Assembly: GCF_019799925.1 (NCBI RefSeq)
Contig: NZ_JABGCG010000012.1
Coordinates: 1 to 64,000, forward strand
DNA from: Blastococcus sp. CPCC 205250
GTDB lineage: Bacteria > Actinomycetota > Actinomycetes > Mycobacteriales > Geodermatophilaceae
Direction: 5' to 3'
Length of the DNA: 64,000 bases
Shown here: positions 61,075 through 64,000 of the stretch, piece by piece
Layout of the letters: every line of letters starts with the position of its first letter
How positions within the stretch are numbered: the first letter of the stretch is position 1
The notes under the pieces: model-generated
What the model saw: the letters and a program-made list of their open reading frames with translations, nothing else
What the model was told of the DNA's origin: nothing
Database searches by the model: none
Translations under genes and position numbers: made by a program

Positions 61075-62609
61075 GCACCGGTGCCCCCGGGCGGACCGGG
61101 CACCCCGGTCCCCCCGGGCGGCACCCGGCCGGCGTCCTCAGCCGCCGGGCGCTGCTCGGCGGGGCGCTGGCCGCCCTCACCCTGCCCGCGCTGGCGGCCT
61201 GCACCGGCGAGCCGTCCCCCCGGCCCGACGCCCCGTCCTCGCCCCGGCGCCCTGCCCCCGCGCTGGCCGACGACGGCACCCCGCTGGTCACCGCCCCGCC
61301 CCTGGCCGCGTCGAGCGTCGACGCGGCCGGCGTGCGGGTGTTCCGGCTCCGGGCCCGGGCCGGCACCACGGAGTTCCGGCCCGGCACCGTGACGCCGACC
61401 TGCGGCTACGAGGGCGCGTACCTCGGGCCGACCCTGCGGGCGCGACGTGGGGAGACGGTGCGGGTCGAGGTGGCCAACGAGCTGCTGGAGGACACCACCG
61501 TGCACTGGCACGGCATGGAGCTGCCCGGCGCCGCCGACGGCGGACCGCACGTCCCGATCCCCCCGGGCGGCTCCTCCTGGCCCACGTGGACCGTCGCGCA
61601 GCCGGCCGCGACGCTCTGGTACCACCCGCACCCGCACGGCGCGACGACCGCGCAGGTGCTCCGCGGGCTGGCCGGCGCCTTCCTCGTCGACGACCCGGGA
61701 ACCCCGCCCGGGCTGCCCGGCGAGTACGGCGTGGACGACGTGCCGCTGCTGCTCCAGGACCCGCGCCTCACCCCCGACGGCCGCATCGACGAGGAGACGC
61801 GGACGGCGATCGGCCCGCTCGGCGACGTCGTCCTCGTGAACGGGGTGGCCGGCGGCTGCCTGCCGGTGTCGACCACCCGGGTGCGGCTGCGGGTGGTCAA
61901 CGCCTCCCCCGCCCGGGTCTACGGCCTCGCCGCCGCCGACGGGCGCGAGCTGACCCTCGTCGGCACCGACGGCGGCCTGCTCGCCGCACCGGTGCCGGTC
62001 CGGTCGGTGCGGCTGTCGCCCGGCGAGCGGGCCGAGGTCGTGGTCGGCCTGGCCCCGGGCGAGCGGGTGGGGCTGGTGTCGCTGCCGCCGGAGCTGGGGC
62101 TGCTCCCCCAGCTGGCGGCTCCCTACGGCGCGGACCGGACGCTGCCGCTGCTGGAGCTGCGGGCCGCCGCCGAGCTCCGCCCGTCGCCGGAGCTGCCCGC
62201 CGCCCTGGCCGACGTCCCGCCACCGGACCCGGGTGCCGCCAGTGGTGAGCGGACCTTCGAGCTGTCGGCCAACCGGATCGACGGCCGGGCCCACGACCCG
62301 GGCCGCATCGACCTGCGCGTCCCCCTGGGCGCCACCGAGGTGTGGACGGTGACCAGCGCCCACGAGCAGCCGCACAGCTTCCACCCGCACGGCGTCCGCT
62401 TCCGGGTGCTCTCTGTCGCCGGCGCCGCCCCACCCCCGGAGCTGGCCGGCTGGAAGGACACGGTCTACGTCCCCCCGCGCACCCCGCTGCGGCTGCTGGT
62501 CGGCTTCGCCCAGCCCGCCGACGAGCGGGCGCCGTTCATGTACCACTGCCACGTCCTGTGGCACGAGGACCAGGGGATGATGGGCCAGTTCGTGGTCGGA
62601 GCTCCGTAG
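61071..62609 (+). CDS. Multicopper oxidase, Tat-exported (CueO/laccase-like)
   Basis: 512 residues, GTG 61071. Tat signal VLSRRALLGGALAALTLPALAAC with a possible lipobox. All four copper motifs are visible: HWHGM (T3), HPHPHG, HSFHPHG and HCHVLWHEDQGMMG (type 1 Cys-His-Met plus T2/T3). Three cupredoxin domains, with the type 1 site in the third. Oxidises Cu(I), Fe(II) or phenols outside the membrane. Coupled with the cupredoxin-like lipoprotein gene. A TetR gene is convergent 16 bases on. Confidence 0.95.
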   Translation: MSTGAPGRTGHPGPPGRHPAGVLSRRALLGGALAALTLPALAACTGEPSPRPDAPSSPRRPAPALADDGTPLVTAPPLAASSVDAAGVRVFRLRARAGTTEFRPGTVTPTCGYEGAYLGPTLRARRGETVRVEVANELLEDTTVHWHGMELPGAADGGPHVPIPPGGSSWPTWTVAQPAATLWYHPHPHGATTAQVLRGLAGAFLVDDPGTPPGLPGEYGVDDVPLLLQDPRLTPDGRIDEETRTAIGPLGDVVLVNGVAGGCLPVSTTRVRLRVVNASPARVYGLAAADGRELTLVGTDGGLLAAPVPVRSVRLSPGERAEVVVGLAPGERVGLVSLPPELGLLPQLAAPYGADRTLPLLELRAAAELRPSPELPAALADVPPPDPGAASGERTFELSANRIDGRAHDPGRIDLRVPLGATEVWTVTSAHEQPHSFHPHGVRFRVLSVAGAAPPPELAGWKDTVYVPPRTPLRLLVGFAQPADERAPFMYHCHVLWHEDQGMMGQFVVGAP

Positions 62610-62625
62610 CCGGCCCGACGGCGGC

Positions 62626-63216
62626 TCAGTGCGCGGGCACCCGGAGGACGCCGGTCACCAGTGCGTCGACCACGGTCGTCGCGGCCTTGAGGTCGGGGTC
62701 GCGGGAGACCATGACGTCGGAGTACAGGAACGACTCCCCGAGCCGCACCACCGCGTAGGACAGCAGCGGGATCGGCACGTCGGAGACCAGACCGAACGCC
62801 TCGACGTCCCGCTCGAACAGCTCGGTGTAGGCCTCGACCAGCCGTGCCTGGACCCGGCCGCGCGGGTCGGTGAGCACGCGGAGCGCGGTGGTGGGCTCGT
62901 CGTCGAGGAACCGGCGCAACGAGGGAGCGGTGCTGAGCACGTTGCGGAAGTCCTCGGCGATCGCCAGGCTGCGCAGCCGGCCCGGGGGCTCGGCACCGGC
63001 GGGCCGGGCGTCGTGGGTCTCGGCGGCACGCCGCAGGGTCCGCTCGGCCAGCCACCACATCGCCTCGCCGAGGACGGCGTCGCGGCTGCCGACCCGGCGG
63101 AACAGCGTGACCCGCGAGATCCCGAGCTGGGCGGCGAGCGTCGCCATGTCGAGCCGCTCGCCGTCGAGGAGGGTGCGCGCGGCCCGGTGGATGACCTCTT
63201 CGGGGGGCGCGAGCAC
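62626..63216 (-). CDS. TetR family regulator, QsdR-like
   Basis: 196 residues, GTG 63216. HTH IHRAARTLLDGERLDMATLAAQLGISRVTLFRRVGSRDAVLGEAMWWLAERTL matches the actinobacterial QsdR-type TetR group with the LFRRVGSR recognition helix. C-terminal half is helical. TAGGCT six bases before the GTG implies leaderless translation. Lies between the multicopper oxidase and the cutinase genes; target unclear. Confidence 0.9.
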   Translation of the reverse strand: MLAPPEEVIHRAARTLLDGERLDMATLAAQLGISRVTLFRRVGSRDAVLGEAMWWLAERTLRRAAETHDARPAGAEPPGRLRSLAIAEDFRNVLSTAPSLRRFLDDEPTTALRVLTDPRGRVQARLVEAYTELFERDVEAFGLVSDVPIPLLSYAVVRLGESFLYSDVMVSRDPDLKAATTVVDALVTGVLRVPAH

Positions 63217-63222
63217 CGGGCG

Positions 63223-63228
63223 AGCCTA
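63223..63228 (-). promoter_or_regulatory. -10 element TAGGCT, leaderless TetR promoter
   Basis: Reverse-strand TAGGCT, six bases to the GTG at 63216. Confidence 0.5.
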
Positions 63229-63283
63229 GGGTGCCCGGGGCGCGGACGGCCCCGGATCGCGCCCGTCTCCTCCGAACGCGGGA

Positions 63284-63315
63284 GGGCGGCCACCGTGCGT
63301 GCACGGTGGCCGCCC
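63284..63315 (-). terminator. Hairpin terminator of the cutinase gene
   Basis: Perfect 15-bp stem (63284-63298 with 63301-63315) and two-base spacer, 31 bases after the cutinase stop on the reverse strand. Confidence 0.85.
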
Positions 63316-63345
63316 CGCGTCAGCGGCCGCAGGCCCGGCCGGTCG

Positions 63346-64000
63346 TCAGACCGGGCAGGTGTTCCGGTAGGCCGAGACGCTGCCGAACGCCGAGACGGAC
63401 GGACCCGGGCAGATGAACTGCGAGTAGCGGGTGTCGGTGTCGACGAACCGCTTGAGCCAGGCGATCGTGTTGGCCGCGATCACCGTGTTCGGGCTGTTCG
63501 GCGCGAAGTGGCTCGCGTCGTTCAGCTCCAGGTAGGCCCGCTCGCCCGAGTTGGTCAGGCTGTTGTAGAACGGGATCGAGTGGCTGCCCACCGGCGCCAC
63601 GCTGTCCTGCTCGGCACCGATGACGAGGGTGGGCGTCCGGACCTCCGGCCACGTCTTGTCGGTGTTCCAGCCGGTCAGCGGGACGGCCGCGCGCAGGGAG
63701 GGCCGGTCCTTCGCCGCCTCGAGCGTGCCGCCACCGCCCATGGAGTGGCCGACGACGGCCAGCCGGGTCGCGTCCACGCGGGCGCGGACGGAGCTCGAGC
63801 CGGTCAGGTAGTCCAGGGCCGCCAGCAACTGGTCACCGCGGGCGGAGGGCTGGTCGTACCGGGAGTTGGTGTCGAAGACGATCACGACGAAGCCCTGCGA
63901 GGCCAGCCGTGGTCCGAGCCAGGCGACGGTGTCCCGGCCGGCGGTGTACCCGGGCGAGATGGCGACGCCGCCGAAGGTCCCCGCGGTGGTGGTCGTCGGG
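63346..64000 (-). CDS. Cutinase / PET-hydrolase-like esterase, C-terminal part
   Basis: Partial: only the last ~218 codons are inside; the gene runs off the right edge. The frame is open from the window edge; the GTG at 63885 is internal. It reads GTFGGVAISPGYTAGRDT, LGPRLASQGFVVIVFDTNS, the elbow VVGHSMGGGG with the Ser codon at 63742-63744, TGWNTDKTW, EQDSVAP with the Asp codon at 63604-63606 and DASHFAPN with the His codon at 63508-63510. It ends with Cys pair FICPGP and YRNTCPV. This order is that of Thermobifida-type cutinases and PETases; the elbow reads GHSMG (type I, not the W-type of Ideonella). Secreted polyester/triglyceride hydrolase by family. Confidence 0.95.
   Translation of the reverse strand, partial: PTTTTAGTFGGVAISPGYTAGRDTVAWLGPRLASQGFVVIVFDTNSRYDQPSARGDQLLAALDYLTGSSSVRARVDATRLAVVGHSMGGGGTLEAAKDRPSLRAAVPLTGWNTDKTWPEVRTPTLVIGAEQDSVAPVGSHSIPFYNSLTNSGERAYLELNDASHFAPNSPNTVIAANTIAWLKRFVDTDTRYSQFICPGPSVSAFGSVSAYRNTCPV

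Overview
The window is about 74% G+C, uses GTG and TTG starts freely, and is packed with GTGA/ATGA stop-start overlaps. Gene content (oligoribonuclease, prfC, F420-type luciferase-like enzyme, many TetR regulators, mycolic-free actinobacterial lipoproteins, a 6C-like RNA, DUF427/DUF3618 genes, HPP-CBS protein, bacteriophytochrome with PP2C output) points to a high-GC actinobacterium, most likely Geodermatophilaceae (Blastococcus/Modestobacter/Geodermatophilus type). This is inferred from protein character only; no search was possible. The window looks chromosomal: no IS element, phage, integrase, CRISPR array or rRNA was seen, and no gap between genes exceeds about 235 bases.

Layout. 0-4.3 kb: start of an acyl-CoA carboxyltransferase gene, its divergent TetR regulator with a palindromic operator, and two membrane proteins of unknown role. 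4.4-9.5 kb: orn, tRNA-His, a Kelch-like lipoprotein, then a dehydrogenase / acetoacetate-decarboxylase-fold / CoA-transferase catabolic set. 9.6-15.7 kb: prfC, small proteins, a MoaD/ThiS-like protein overlapping a BNR-propeller protein, an L,D-transpeptidase lipoprotein and tRNA-Lys. 15.7-22.4 kb: amidohydrolase with a TetR neighbour and an operator-like palindrome on its promoter, MFS transporter, hydrolase, a 6C-type structured RNA, a TasA/camelysin-like secreted protein and a flavin monooxygenase. 22.4-29.2 kb: ATP-binding protein, two-gene ABC transporter, MFS transporter, a DUF488 gene remnant, and the proline catabolism genes pruA and proline dehydrogenase. 29.3-33.5 kb: a PucR regulator divergent from the proline genes, then the overlapping pair heme oxygenase - bacteriophytochrome. 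33.5-47.7 kb: mixed metabolic genes (SDR, polysaccharide deacetylase, idi, hydrolases, acyl-CoA dehydrogenase, aldo-keto reductase, phosphatase, EAL protein), TetR regulators and tRNA-Leu. 47.9-53.9 kb: a tandem-domain CoA-transferase divergent from a three-gene operon of two enoyl-CoA hydratases and a luciferase-like oxidoreductase. 54-64 kb: membrane proteins, rph-rdgB operon, YjbQ, peroxiredoxin, cupredoxin-like lipoprotein with multicopper oxidase, TetR, and at the right edge a truncated cutinase of the PET-hydrolase type.

The most coherent system is bphO-bphP at 30.5-33.5 kb: heme oxygenase makes biliverdin, and the next gene is a complete PAS-GAF-PHY phytochrome whose output is a SpoIIE/PP2C phosphatase instead of a histidine kinase. 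This suggests red/far-red light control of an anti-sigma-factor partner switch. A second theme is transcriptional: a recurring TAnnnT (or CACACT/GACACT) -10 element sits 6-8 bases before the start codon of at least nine genes, which implies leaderless mRNAs. Other points are a pair of ACCCG-N2-CGGGT palindromes exactly 21 bases apart, the 6C-type RNA, and the polyester-hydrolase-type cutinase.
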